In this document: positions 1-7,000 of the stretch, piece after piece | Position numbering within the stretch: the stretch's first letter is position 1 | Layout: each line of letters begins with the position of its first letter | Origin: an uncultured Flavobacteriales bacterium | GTDB lineage: Bacteria; Bacteroidota; Bacteroidia; Flavobacteriales_F; PHOS-HE28 | Assembly: GCA_937872175.1 (NCBI GenBank) | Contig: CALMPI010000037.1 | Span: forward strand, 1-64,000 | Direction: 5' to 3' | Length of the DNA: 64,000 bases | Made by a program: the position numbers and the translations under genes | The notes under the pieces: generated by a model | Database searches by the model: none | What the model was told of the DNA's origin: nothing | What the model saw: the letters and a program-made list of their open reading frames with translations, nothing else

Positions 1-1
1 C

Positions 2-75
2 CCTGCCCCTGCTCCTGCCCCTGCTCCTGCGCCTGCCCCTGCCCCTGCGCCTGCCCCTGCCCCCGCCCCTGCCGC
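2..75. repeat. CCTGCC/CCTGCT hexanucleotide repeat
   Basis: About a dozen tandem hexamers of the form CCTGCC, CCTGCT or CCTGCG run from the window edge to about 75. In the frame of the next gene they would read Pro-Ala repeats with no stop codon before the WG-repeat start at 131. The same hexamers code a Pro-Ala linker in the DUF2807 gene near 51560. The tract may be non-coding, or the end of a Pro-Ala-rich region that begins outside the window. The window edge prevents a decision. Confidence 0.7.
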
Positions 76-130
76 GCGCTTGCACGTCTCCCCTCCGCTG
101 CCCACCTTTCGGGACCACACCGACCCACCC

Positions 131-1180
131 ATGCGCACCCTCTCCTTCGCCCTTGCGTTGCTGACGGCCACCTTCGCACACAGCCAGCGCTACATCGCCC
201 AGGTGAAACCCGCCGGCCAGGAGCTCTGGGGCTACCTGAGCAGCACGGGTGAGGTGGTGGTGCCGCCCACCTACAAGAGCTGCTTCCGCTTCAACGAGAG
301 CGGCTACGCGGCGGTGAACGACCCGGCCAGCAAGAACGGTGGCTTCATCAACACCAAGGGCGAACGCCTGGCCACCGAGGTGCCGGCCTTCCAGCTCATC
401 AGCAGCTTCGGCGGTGGCGATGTGCAGGGCTTCAGCTGCGGGCTGGCGCCGGTGAAGGTGGGCGAGCTGTGGGGCTTCATGAACACGCAGGGCAAGCTGG
501 CCATCCAGCCCACGTACGACAAGGTGGACGCCTTCGAGAGCTGCCTCAGCACGGTGATGAAGGGCAAGAAGCTGTTCATCCTCACGGCCGAGGGCAAGGA
601 GACGCCTGTGGCCGATGCCGGCATCCTGGACGTGAAGAGCTTCACGGACGGGCTGGCGCCCTTCAAGACCAAGGACAAGCTGCACGGCTTCATGAACGGC
701 GAGCAGCAGGTGGTGATCCCGGCGGTGTACCTGTCGGTGGGCTACTTCAGCGGCGGGCTGGCCTGGGCGAAGGACAAGAGCGAGAAGGTCGGCTACATCG
801 ACAAGCAGGGCAAGTGGGTGATCGAGCCCAAGTTCGACGCGGCCAAGGAGATGGACCCCACCAGCGGCCTGGCGCGGGTGAAGAGCGGCGACGCCTGGTA
901 CTATGTGGACCGCACGGGCAAGGAGGTGCGCCCCAGCGGCGCCACGGGCCTGGGCGACTTCAGCGAGGGGCTGGCCGAGGCCAAGCAGGGTGAGCTCACC
1001 GGCTTCCTGGGGCCCGATGGCTCCTGGGCCATCCCGCCGAAGTTCCAGGGCGCCCGCGCCTTCAAGAACGGCTTCGCCGCCGCCAAGCAAGGCGAGCTCT
1101 GGGGCTACATCGACAGCAAGGGCAACTGGGTGATCGAACCCAAGTACGACGCTGTGAAGGACATGGAGAAGGTCCCGTGA
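131..1180 (+). CDS. WG-repeat (KWG) exported protein
   Basis: A 349-residue protein made almost entirely of WG repeats. About eight copies of the pattern LWGYxxxxGxxVIxPxY are visible, for example LWGFMNTQGKLAIQPTYD, VGYIDKQGKWVIEPKF and LWGYIDSKGNWVIEPKYD. The chosen start at 131 opens a signal peptide (MRTLSFALALLTATFAHS). An in-frame start at 80 would add 17 non-hydrophobic residues and bury the signal. WG-repeat proteins probably form beta-propeller or solenoid surfaces. They are common in Bacteroidota, but their ligands are mostly unknown. It stands alone, with a hairpin-rich spacer after it. Export is inferred from the signal peptide; no sorting domain is seen at the C-terminus. Confidence 0.9.
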   Translation: MRTLSFALALLTATFAHSQRYIAQVKPAGQELWGYLSSTGEVVVPPTYKSCFRFNESGYAAVNDPASKNGGFINTKGERLATEVPAFQLISSFGGGDVQGFSCGLAPVKVGELWGFMNTQGKLAIQPTYDKVDAFESCLSTVMKGKKLFILTAEGKETPVADAGILDVKSFTDGLAPFKTKDKLHGFMNGEQQVVIPAVYLSVGYFSGGLAWAKDKSEKVGYIDKQGKWVIEPKFDAAKEMDPTSGLARVKSGDAWYYVDRTGKEVRPSGATGLGDFSEGLAEAKQGELTGFLGPDGSWAIPPKFQGARAFKNGFAAAKQGELWGYIDSKGNWVIEPKYDAVKDMEKVP

Positions 1181-1394
1181 ACGCGGGGCCGCTGGGGCTC
1201 CCTGACGACTTGGCCGTCAGAACGTTCGCAAAACCACCGCCTATTGACCAATAGCACGAAGATCCGCTCAGGCGATACTTCCGGCGGTATGCGAAGATCT
1301 TCGCATACCCAACGTTGACCGCCATTGCGCGCAAAGCCGCGCAACCGCGTTCAACCGCGAATGACCACCGCCAGTAAGGGCACGCACCCCAGCC
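1181..1394. other. intergenic spacer with inverted repeats
   Basis: No convincing gene is seen here. The spacer holds three inverted repeats: CTGACG/CGTCAG at 1202-1220, CTATTG/CAATAG at 1241-1254, and a perfect 24-bp palindrome at 1286-1309. None is followed by a T-tract, so none is a standard terminator. The spacer ends at the displaced copy of the purC 3' end. Confidence 0.6.
1286..1309. repeat. perfect 24-bp palindrome
   Basis: The half-site GGTATGCGAAGA is followed directly by its exact reverse complement with no loop. It could be a dimeric regulator site or a recombination site. It lies 86 bp before the purC-derived repeat that bounds the accessory cassette. Confidence 0.8.
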
Positions 1395-1485
1395 CTACCG
1401 CAAGTACCCCTCCACCCCCCGCTGCACCCGGGCGTTGATGTCCTCCGTGGGTGCGGGGTGGAAGGCCCGGCCGGTGATGCGTTCG
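1395..1485 (-). repeat. displaced 91-bp copy of the purC 3' end
   Basis: This stretch matches 2140-2230 over 91 bp with five differences by eye. On the minus strand it reads the last 29 or so codons of purC and the TAG stop, including the words FHPAPTEDIN and VEGYLR. It has no start codon and cannot be expressed as purC. It forms a direct repeat with the true purC end, with the DUF4160/DUF2442 pair between the two copies. This is the arrangement left when an element inserts at a gene's 3' end and brings a replacement end with it. Confidence 0.85.
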
Positions 1486-1515
1486 AGAAGATTGACCGTG
1501 GGAACCGGTGAAGGA

Positions 1516-1911
1516 TCACACAAAGACCCCTTTCCGTCCGGTGCGCTTCGACACCGCTCCAGGCTCAGGTTCCATGGAAAAGCGGCGGATCAGCTCGTTC
1601 CGCACCATGTTGCTCAAGAAACCCTTCAAGGAAAGGTGCACATCCAGCTTGGGCCAGGCGATGCCGACACCCCCGGCAAAGACCTCGCAGTTCTTGACCT
1701 GCTTCTGAGAAGCACCCTTCAACGCCACGATCCCGTCCAAAGGTTCCGCGAACACGGAGCCATTGTTCAATCGCAGCACCACCGCTCCATTCGCCACCGC
1801 AACTTCGGCAATGCGCAAGCCCTTCTCCAAGATCAACCGGTCCAACGGGTCGGACGACCGCCGATCACTTGTTCTTGAAGTAGCTCTTCCAGGCTTTGAG
1901 GATCGTTCCAT
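1516..1911 (-). CDS. DUF2442-like protein
   Basis: Up to 131 residues. Recognisable features are a central RLNNGSVFAEPLDGI strand pair and a C-terminal GVGIAWPKLDVHLSLKGFL segment, which match the DUF2442 pattern of a G(I/V)xWP box and an LSxxGLL end. DUF2442 proteins commonly sit beside DUF4160 proteins in small pairs thought to behave like toxin-antitoxin modules; direct functional proof is limited. The first 15 or so residues overlap the end of DUF4160 and look unlike the family, so the true start may be a TTG or GTG near 1845-1865. The 20 residues after the domain look like an added tail. The gene lies inside the purC-repeat cassette. Confidence 0.65.
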   Translation of the reverse strand: MERSSKPGRATSRTSDRRSSDPLDRLILEKGLRIAEVAVANGAVVLRLNNGSVFAEPLDGIVALKGASQKQVKNCEVFAGGVGIAWPKLDVHLSLKGFLSNMVRNELIRRFSMEPEPGAVSKRTGRKGVFV

Positions 1912-2116
1912 GGTGCTTGGTGATCAATTGTCGGATCCGCGCTCGTTCCTGCTGCTTGAACCCGTATGAATACTCCTCCCTGATCTCAGGCATCAGCCAC
2001 CACTTTGCATGGCCATCGCCCTTGTTGACATGAACATGAGGTGGTTCCGATCCTTCTTCACTCCAGAAGTAGAACGCATAACCCTCAATGTCCGGTTTGA
2101 TCGCCTTGGGTGCCAT
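1865..2116 (-). CDS. DUF4160 protein
   Basis: An 83-residue protein with the family's hallmark EPPHVHVNKGDGHAKWWL box (aromatic-rich strand, PPH.HV, then a second strand) and a Lys/Arg-rich C-terminal helix (residues 56-83). The ATG at 2116 places the conserved IEGYAFYFWSEEG strand near the N-terminus, as expected. It is immediately upstream of the DUF2442 gene, with a possible overlap, so the two are probably co-transcribed. DUF4160/DUF2442 pairs are widespread, scattered among strains and often near mobile DNA. Base composition is lower in GC than the neighbours. A role as one half of a toxin-antitoxin-like pair is inferred from the pairing only. Confidence 0.8.
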   Translation of the reverse strand: MAPKAIKPDIEGYAFYFWSEEGSEPPHVHVNKGDGHAKWWLMPEIREEYSYGFKQQERARIRQLITKHHGTILKAWKSYFKNK

Positions 2117-2139
2117 CAGCGACCCAAAGGTAAACCCGC

Positions 2140-2230
2140 CTACCGCAAGTACCCCTCCACCGCCCGCTGCACGCGGGCATTGATGTCCTCGGTGGGTGCG
2201 GGGTGGAAGGCCTGGCCGGTGATGCGTTCG
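2140..2230 (-). repeat. 91-bp direct repeat, functional purC 3' end
   Basis: This is the copy joined to the purC reading frame, ending in the TAG stop at 2140-2142. It pairs with the displaced copy at 1395-1485; both have the same length and orientation. Confidence 0.85.
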
Positions 2231-3096
2231 TAGAGCTCCACATAGCGCTCGGTGACGCTGTGCACGAAGGCATCGTCCATGGGGGGCACCTGCTGGCCCT
2301 CCTTGCCCATGAAGCCCCCGGCGATGAGCCATTCGCGCACGAACTCCTTGCTGAGCTGCTTCTGGCGCTCGCCCCGCTCCTGCCGGTCGGCGTAGCCCTC
2401 CGCGTAGAAGTAGCGGCTGCTGTCGGGCGTGTGCACCTCATCGATGAGCAGGATGCGGCCATCGGGGGTGCGGCCGAACTCGTACTTGGTGTCCACCAGC
2501 AGCAGGCCGCGCTCGGCGGCAAGGCGTGATCCTTCCGCGAAGAGCGCCAAAGCGTACCTCTGCATGCTGTCCCACTCCTGTGGCGTGCACAGGCCGCGGG
2601 CCAGGATCTCGTCCGGCGTGATGTCCTCGTCGTGCCCCACATCGGCCTTGGTGCTGGGCGTGATGAGGAGCGTGGGGAAGCGGTCGTTCTCCTTCATGCC
2701 CTCGGGCATGGCGGCCCCGCACAGCGAGCGCGCCCCGCTCTGGTAGGTGCGCCAGGCGTGGCCGGCGAGGTAGCCGCGCACCACCATCTCCACCTTCACG
2801 GTGGCGCAGGCGGTGCCCACGACCACGTTGGGGTCGGGCGAGGCCTCGGCCCAGTTGGGCGCCACGTGGCGGGTGGCCTGGAGCATGTGCCAGCTGAGCT
2901 GGCTGAGCACCTGGCCCTTGTGCGGGATGCCGCGGGGCAGCACCACGTCGAAGGCGCTGATGCGGTCGCTGGCCACGAGCAGGATGCGGCCGTCGGCGAG
3001 CGTGTAGACATCGCGCACCTTGCCGCGGTACACCTGGGTGATCAGCGGGTGGCGGAGCTCGGACCGCATCAGGGTCCCGGCTAGGGCGGTGGTCAT
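2140..3096 (-). CDS. purC: phosphoribosylaminoimidazole-succinocarboxamide synthase
   Basis: A 318-residue SAICAR synthetase that joins CAIR and aspartate with ATP in purine synthesis, in the cytoplasm. The family signatures are visible: YRGKVRDVY near residue 23, ASDRISAFDVVLP near 42, the SGARSLCG loop, and the DEVHTPDSSRYF segment in the C-terminal half. The length fits the longer Bacteroidota/eukaryote-type enzymes. The start overlaps the phoH stop by 4 nt, so purC is second in a phoH-purC unit. The last 91 bp are repeated at 1395-1485, so its 3' end may have been replaced when the neighbouring cassette arrived; the reading frame is intact. Confidence 0.97.
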   Translation of the reverse strand: MTTALAGTLMRSELRHPLITQVYRGKVRDVYTLADGRILLVASDRISAFDVVLPRGIPHKGQVLSQLSWHMLQATRHVAPNWAEASPDPNVVVGTACATVKVEMVVRGYLAGHAWRTYQSGARSLCGAAMPEGMKENDRFPTLLITPSTKADVGHDEDITPDEILARGLCTPQEWDSMQRYALALFAEGSRLAAERGLLLVDTKYEFGRTPDGRILLIDEVHTPDSSRYFYAEGYADRQERGERQKQLSKEFVREWLIAGGFMGKEGQQVPPMDDAFVHSVTERYVELYERITGQAFHPAPTEDINARVQRAVEGYLR

Positions 3097-4058
3097 GGCG
3101 TGCGATCGGGTTGGTCGCGCTGCTCCAGGTCCTTGAAGGCGCCGAGCACCTTGGTCACCAGTTCGTGGCGGATGACGTCCTTTTCATCGAGCTCGATGAT
3201 GGCGATGCCCTCCACGCCGCGCAGCAGGCCGATGCCCTTGTCCAGCCCGCTGGGGCTGTGCTTGGGCAGGTCCACCTGGGTGAGGTCGCCGGTGATGACG
3301 AACTTGGCGTTGCGCCCCATGCGGGTGAGGAACATCTTGAGCTGGGGCAGGGTGGCGTTCTGGGCCTCGTCGAGGATGACGAAGGCGTGGTCGAGGGTGC
3401 GGCCGCGCATGAAGGCCAGGGGGGCGATCTGGATGACGCCGGTCTCCAGGTGCTCGGCCAGGCGGCCGGCGGGGATCATGTCCTTGAGGGCGTCGTAGAG
3501 CGGCTGGAGGTAGGGATCGAGCTTCTCGCGCAGGTCGCCGGGGAGGAAGCCGAGGTTCTCCCCCGCTTCCACGGCGGGGCGGGTGAGGATGATGCGGCGC
3601 ACCTGCTTCTCCTTGAGGGCGCGCACGGCGAGGGCCACGGCGGTGTAGGTCTTGCCAGTGCCGGCAGGCCCCACGGCGAACACCATGTCGTGGGTGCGCA
3701 CGGCCTCCACCAGCCGCTGCTGGTTGCGGGTGCGGGCCTTGACGCGGAGGCCGGCGTTGCCGTGCACCAGCACATCGGCGTCCTCGGCGCTGGGCTCGCT
3801 GTCCGGAGCGCCGCCCATGATGTCGTCCAGCACCTTGCGCGGCAGTTCGTTGTAGCGGCCCACGTGCTCCACGAGCTGGTCGAAGCGCTCGGCGAAGACG
3901 CTGATGTCGTCGTCGTTGCCGATCACCTTGAGGGTGTCGCCGCGCGCCACGAGGTTGAGCTTCGGGAAGAAGCCGCGGATGATGCGCAGGTGCTGGTCGT
4001 TGGCGCCGAAGACCGCGATCGGGTCCACCGCCGTCACTTGGATGGAGAGCTCGCCCAC
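3093..4058 (-). CDS. phoH: PhoH family ATPase
   Basis: A 321-residue PhoH/PhoL-type P-loop protein. Walker A is GPAGTGKT at about 130-137 and Walker B is FVILDEAQNAT about 100 residues later, followed by the TGDLTQVDLP motif typical of the family. An N-terminal KH-like region (residues 20-75) precedes the ATPase, as in PhoL proteins, which are tied to RNA metabolism and ribosome assembly. The start is GTG at 4058, chosen because the family begins close to this point. Its 3' end overlaps purC by 4 nt. A TACCTTCG box on the minus strand at 4116-4123 is a candidate promoter. Confidence 0.95.
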   Translation of the reverse strand: MGELSIQVTAVDPIAVFGANDQHLRIIRGFFPKLNLVARGDTLKVIGNDDDISVFAERFDQLVEHVGRYNELPRKVLDDIMGGAPDSEPSAEDADVLVHGNAGLRVKARTRNQQRLVEAVRTHDMVFAVGPAGTGKTYTAVALAVRALKEKQVRRIILTRPAVEAGENLGFLPGDLREKLDPYLQPLYDALKDMIPAGRLAEHLETGVIQIAPLAFMRGRTLDHAFVILDEAQNATLPQLKMFLTRMGRNAKFVITGDLTQVDLPKHSPSGLDKGIGLLRGVEGIAIIELDEKDVIRHELVTKVLGAFKDLEQRDQPDRTP

Positions 4059-4101
4059 GTGCGGTGCTTGGAGGGTGCGGAGGAGGGGAACCGCATGCCC
4101 T

Positions 4102-4109
4102 TACATTTG
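4102..4109 (+). promoter_or_regulatory. -7 box TACATTTG for the SAM hydrolase gene
   Basis: It matches the Bacteroidota sigma-A -7 consensus TAnnTTTG and lies 54 nt before the ATG at 4164. The spacer is shared with the divergent phoH gene. Confidence 0.55.
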
Positions 4110-4115
4110 ACCGGC

Positions 4116-4123
4116 CGAAGGTA
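4116..4123 (-). promoter_or_regulatory. -7 box TACCTTCG for phoH-purC
   Basis: A minus-strand match to TAnnTTYG, 57 nt before the GTG start of phoH. It is back to back with the plus-strand box at 4102-4109. Confidence 0.45.
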
Positions 4124-4163
4124 GCCGATCACCGTTGACCGGCGAACGCCCAGGCCCACCGCG

Positions 4164-4988
4164 ATGGCGATCATCACCCTCACCACGGACATGGGCGTGA
4201 AGGACCACTACGTGGCGGTGGTCAAGGGCGGCATCCTGGGCCAGGCGCCCGGTGCGGTCATCGTGGACATCAGCCACCAGATCACGCCCTTCGACAATGC
4301 GCAGGCGGCCTTTGTGCTGCGCAACGCCTACCCGGCCTTTCCGGCGGGCACGGTGCACCTCATCGGCATCGACCCCGAGGCCGGTCCGCAGACGCCTCAC
4401 GTGGTGGCGGCGCACGACGGGCACTGGTTCGTGGGAGCGGACAACGGCATCTTCAGCCTGCTGTTCGACGGCCGGCCGCAGGCGGTGTTCACGCTGCGGA
4501 TGGTGACGGACGCGGCGGACGCCACCTTCCCATTGCGGGGGGTGCTGGCGCGGGCGGCGTGCCACCTGGCGCAGGGCGGGGCCATCGAGGCCATCGCCGA
4601 CGCGCGTGCCGGGGTGCGGCAGCAGCTGGGCTTCGTGCCGGCGCTGGACCAGGAGAGCATCCGCGGCGTGGTGATCCATGTGGACGCCTACGGCAACGTG
4701 GTCACCAACATCCACCGCGACCACTTCGCGGCCATGGTGCAGGACCGGCCTTTCCGCATCACCTTCGGCCGCTCGCAGTACGACATCACGGCGCTGCACC
4801 GCACCTACGGCGAGGTGCCGCAGGGCGAGCGGGTGGCCTTCTTCGGGGCCAGCGGCCTGCTGGAGATCGCGGTGAACAAGGGCGTGGAGGGCGGCGGCGG
4901 CGGCGCGGCGCGGCTCTTCGGCCTGCATGTGCAGGACCCTGTGCGCGTGGAGCTGAAGGACGTGGTGCGGCAACGGGCGGCGTCATGA
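4164..4988 (+). CDS. S-adenosylmethionine hydrolase/hydroxide adenosyltransferase (DUF62)
   Basis: A 274-residue member of the SAM hydroxide adenosyltransferase family, which splits S-adenosylmethionine into adenosine and methionine with water. The N-terminus ITLTTDMGVKDHYVAVVKG carries the family's Asp and the DHYV segment. VDISHQITPFD and the IDPEAG turn follow, and HVDAYGNVVTNI is in the C-terminal barrel. The gene is the first of a tight plus-strand run; the next gene starts inside its stop codon (ATGA overlap at 4985-4988). It sits next to phoH-purC and ahead of gldF, as in other Bacteroidota. Its physiological purpose there is not settled. Confidence 0.93.
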   Translation: MAIITLTTDMGVKDHYVAVVKGGILGQAPGAVIVDISHQITPFDNAQAAFVLRNAYPAFPAGTVHLIGIDPEAGPQTPHVVAAHDGHWFVGADNGIFSLLFDGRPQAVFTLRMVTDAADATFPLRGVLARAACHLAQGGAIEAIADARAGVRQQLGFVPALDQESIRGVVIHVDAYGNVVTNIHRDHFAAMVQDRPFRITFGRSQYDITALHRTYGEVPQGERVAFFGASGLLEIAVNKGVEGGGGGAARLFGLHVQDPVRVELKDVVRQRAAS

Positions 4989-5299
4989 TCGTGCGGTTGG
5001 TGCGCATGAGCTTCCGCCCCGGGGAGGCCGAGGGTTTCCTGACGCTGTTCGAGGGCTGGCGGCACCGCATCATCGCCATGCCGGGCTGCCTGCATCTGGA
5101 GCTGCTGCGAGACGCCGGCGATCCCCGGATCTTCTTCACCTACAGCCTGTGGCGGTCCGCCGAAGACCTGGAACACTACCGCCGCTCCCCCGTTTTCGCC
5201 GAGGTGTGGCCGGTGGTGAAGGCCCTGTTCGACGCCCCTGCGCAGGCCTGGAGCTGCGCCCGCCTGCATCACATGGACGCCAAGCCCGAGCCCGCATGA
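4985..5299 (+). CDS. antibiotic biosynthesis monooxygenase (ABM) domain protein
   Basis: A 104-residue ferredoxin-fold protein of the ABM superfamily. It starts with MIVRLVRMSFRPGEAEGF. The central PGCLHLELLRDAGDP and the FFTYSLWRSAEDLEHYRRSP segment match the usual strand-helix order, including the W-x-S-x-x-D-L-x-x-Y pattern. Such proteins range from haem-degrading enzymes to quinol monooxygenases, and many have no known substrate, so the reaction cannot be assigned. The start overlaps the previous stop (ATGA), and the next gene's ATG overlaps this stop in the same way, which supports a three-gene unit. Confidence 0.85.
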   Translation: MIVRLVRMSFRPGEAEGFLTLFEGWRHRIIAMPGCLHLELLRDAGDPRIFFTYSLWRSAEDLEHYRRSPVFAEVWPVVKALFDAPAQAWSCARLHHMDAKPEPA

Positions 5300-6171
5300 T
5301 CCGCATCGTCGCCCTCTCTCTTCTGCTCCTCCCCTTCGCACTGCGCGCCCAGGGCGATGCCCTTCTGCGCAGTGCAGAGGCCGCTTACGCCAGCGGCGAC
5401 CTGGACAGTGCGCTGGCGCGTGTGGACCGTGCGATCCAGGCCGACAAGGGCTCGGCCAAGGCCTACAAGCTGCGCGGCGACATCCGTCAACGGCGGCAGC
5501 AGCTGGAGCTGGCGCTGATCGACTACAAGGAGAGCGAGATGCTGGACCCCAACAATGCCAGGTTGTTCGTGAGCCGGTCGGCCGCGCGCATCACCGAGGG
5601 CAACATCAAGGGGGCCTTGCGCGACCTGGACCGCGCCATCGAGCTGGACCCGGCGGACGCCGACGCATGGTACAACCGTGCCTGTGCCCACTACATGGTG
5701 CAGGACAACGCGCAGGCCTTGAAGGACACCGAGAAGGCCTTGAAGCTGCGCGACGACCATGCCGATGCGCTCTTCCTGGGCGGGCTGGTGAAGGGTGAGC
5801 TCTTCAAGGAGGAGGCCGGGCTGGAGGACATCCGCCGGGCGCTGGCCCTGAAGCCGGAGATCCCCGGAGCGCGCATGAGCGCGGCCATCCTGCTGTACGA
5901 GATGGAGCGCTTCGAGGAGGCCATCGCGGGCTTCACCGAGGTGCTGGGAAAGGACACGGCGGCGGCCGACGTGCGCGATGCGCATTACTACCGCGGCGAC
6001 AGCCATTACAACCTGAAGCGCAAGGAGGAAGCCTGCCAGGACTGGCGGGCCAGCGCCAAGCTGGGCGACAAGGACGCGGTGTTCATCGTGCGGAACTATT
6101 GCGACACCGACGAGGAGAAGATCCCCAGGAAGCCCCAGCGCAAGCGCCGCAAGACGGTGGTCTCCTTCTGA
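5296..6171 (+). CDS. exported tetratricopeptide-repeat protein
   Basis: A 291-residue protein with a signal peptide (MIRIVALSLLLLPFALRAQ) and at least six TPR units; the clearest reads YASGDLDSALARVDRAI, and others begin LELALIDYKES and ALRDLDRAIELDP. The C-terminus is very basic (KIPRKPQRKRRKT). TPR domains bind protein partners, and the partner is unknown here. It overlaps the ABM gene by 4 nt and is 102 bp before gldF. The cleavage site after RAQ suggests a periplasmic location. A role in envelope or gliding assembly is only suggested by position. Confidence 0.88.
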   Translation: MIRIVALSLLLLPFALRAQGDALLRSAEAAYASGDLDSALARVDRAIQADKGSAKAYKLRGDIRQRRQQLELALIDYKESEMLDPNNARLFVSRSAARITEGNIKGALRDLDRAIELDPADADAWYNRACAHYMVQDNAQALKDTEKALKLRDDHADALFLGGLVKGELFKEEAGLEDIRRALALKPEIPGARMSAAILLYEMERFEEAIAGFTEVLGKDTAAADVRDAHYYRGDSHYNLKRKEEACQDWRASAKLGDKDAVFIVRNYCDTDEEKIPRKPQRKRRKTVVSF

Positions 6172-6238
6172 TCCGCCGTTCCCCCGGCGGTCCGTACCGG
6201 GCCCTGTGGCCCCGGCCGCATCGCGCGAACGGCCGCGC

Positions 6239-6246
6239 TATCTTCG
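6239..6246 (+). promoter_or_regulatory. -7 box TATCTTCG for gldFG
   Basis: A good match to the Bacteroidota -7 consensus, 27 nt before the gldF ATG, in the only gap of this gene run larger than a few bases. Confidence 0.6.
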
Positions 6247-6273
6247 GCCGCCTTTCCGGCGGACAGCAACAGC

Positions 6274-6999
6274 ATGCGGGCGTTGATCATCAAGGAAGTG
6301 CGCGGCTTCGCCGGCTCGCTCATCGGCCACATCACCGTGGTGGTCTTCCTATTGATCACCGGCCTCTTCCTGTGGGTGTTCCCGGACAACCTGCTCGACC
6401 TGGGCTACGCGGACATGGCCCCGCTCTTCCAGCTGGCACCGTGGGTCTTCCTGTTCCTGGTGCCGGCGGTGACGATGCGGAGCTTCAGCGAGGAGCGGCG
6501 CACAGGCACCATCGAGCTGCTGCTGACCAAGCCCCTGAGCGAGGGGGCCATCGTCGGAGCCAAGTACGTCGCGGCGGTGGTGCTGGTGGCGGCTGCGCTG
6601 CTGCCCACCCTGGTGTACGTGTGGAGCGTGATGGAGCTGGCGGTGCCGGCGGGCAACATCGACCGGGGTGGCACTTGGGGCTCGTACTTGGGGCTGCTGA
6701 TGCTGGGCGGCTGTTTCGCGGCGGTCGGCGTGTTCGCCTCCGCCCTCACCGACAGCCAGATCGTGGCCTTCCTCATCGCGGTCTTCCTGTGCTTCTGCCT
6801 GTTCATGGGCTTCGACCTAGTGGCCAGCTTCGACGCCTTCGGCGGGCTGGAGGGCCCCATCAAGTCCGTGGGCATCCAGGAGCACTACCGCAGCATCAGC
6901 CGCGGGGTGGTGGACCTGCGCGACGTGCTCTACTTCGGCGGGGTGGCCGCCATCTTCCTGCTGGCCACGCGCACGGTGCTCCAAAGCCGCAGCTGGTGA
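6274..6999 (+). CDS. gldF: gliding-associated ABC transporter permease GldF
   Basis: A 241-residue inner-membrane permease with six predicted membrane segments, the first at about residues 15-35 (ITVVVFLLITGLFLWVF). The EERRTGTIELLLTKPL cytoplasmic motif is typical of ABC-2 permeases and of GldF. In Flavobacterium johnsoniae, GldA, GldF and GldG form an ABC transporter needed for gliding. gldG starts 2 nt after the gldF stop, so the two are surely co-transcribed. No gldA ATPase gene is in this window, so the ATPase must lie elsewhere. The family and its neighbours (gldG, then dnaN downstream) agree. Confidence 0.95.
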   Translation: MRALIIKEVRGFAGSLIGHITVVVFLLITGLFLWVFPDNLLDLGYADMAPLFQLAPWVFLFLVPAVTMRSFSEERRTGTIELLLTKPLSEGAIVGAKYVAAVVLVAAALLPTLVYVWSVMELAVPAGNIDRGGTWGSYLGLLMLGGCFAAVGVFASALTDSQIVAFLIAVFLCFCLFMGFDLVASFDAFGGLEGPIKSVGIQEHYRSISRGVVDLRDVLYFGGVAAIFLLATRTVLQSRSW

Positions 7000-7000
7000 C

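Larger units (their letters stand above)
1395..2230. mobile_element. candidate integrative cassette bounded by purC 3'-end repeats
   Basis: The interval contains two direct 91-bp repeats (1395-1485 and 2140-2230), the DUF4160 and DUF2442 genes, and little else. The DNA between the repeats is visibly less GC-rich than the flanking purC and phoH genes, which suggests transfer. No integrase or transposase gene is present, so the cassette would have needed one supplied in trans, or it is a remnant of a larger element. Local duplication followed by insertion is an alternative. The mobile-element reading is an inference from the repeat geometry. Confidence 0.45.

Noticed and set aside
80-130. The longer start of the WG-repeat protein
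   Set aside because: The extension is Pro/His-rich and would place the signal peptide inside the protein.
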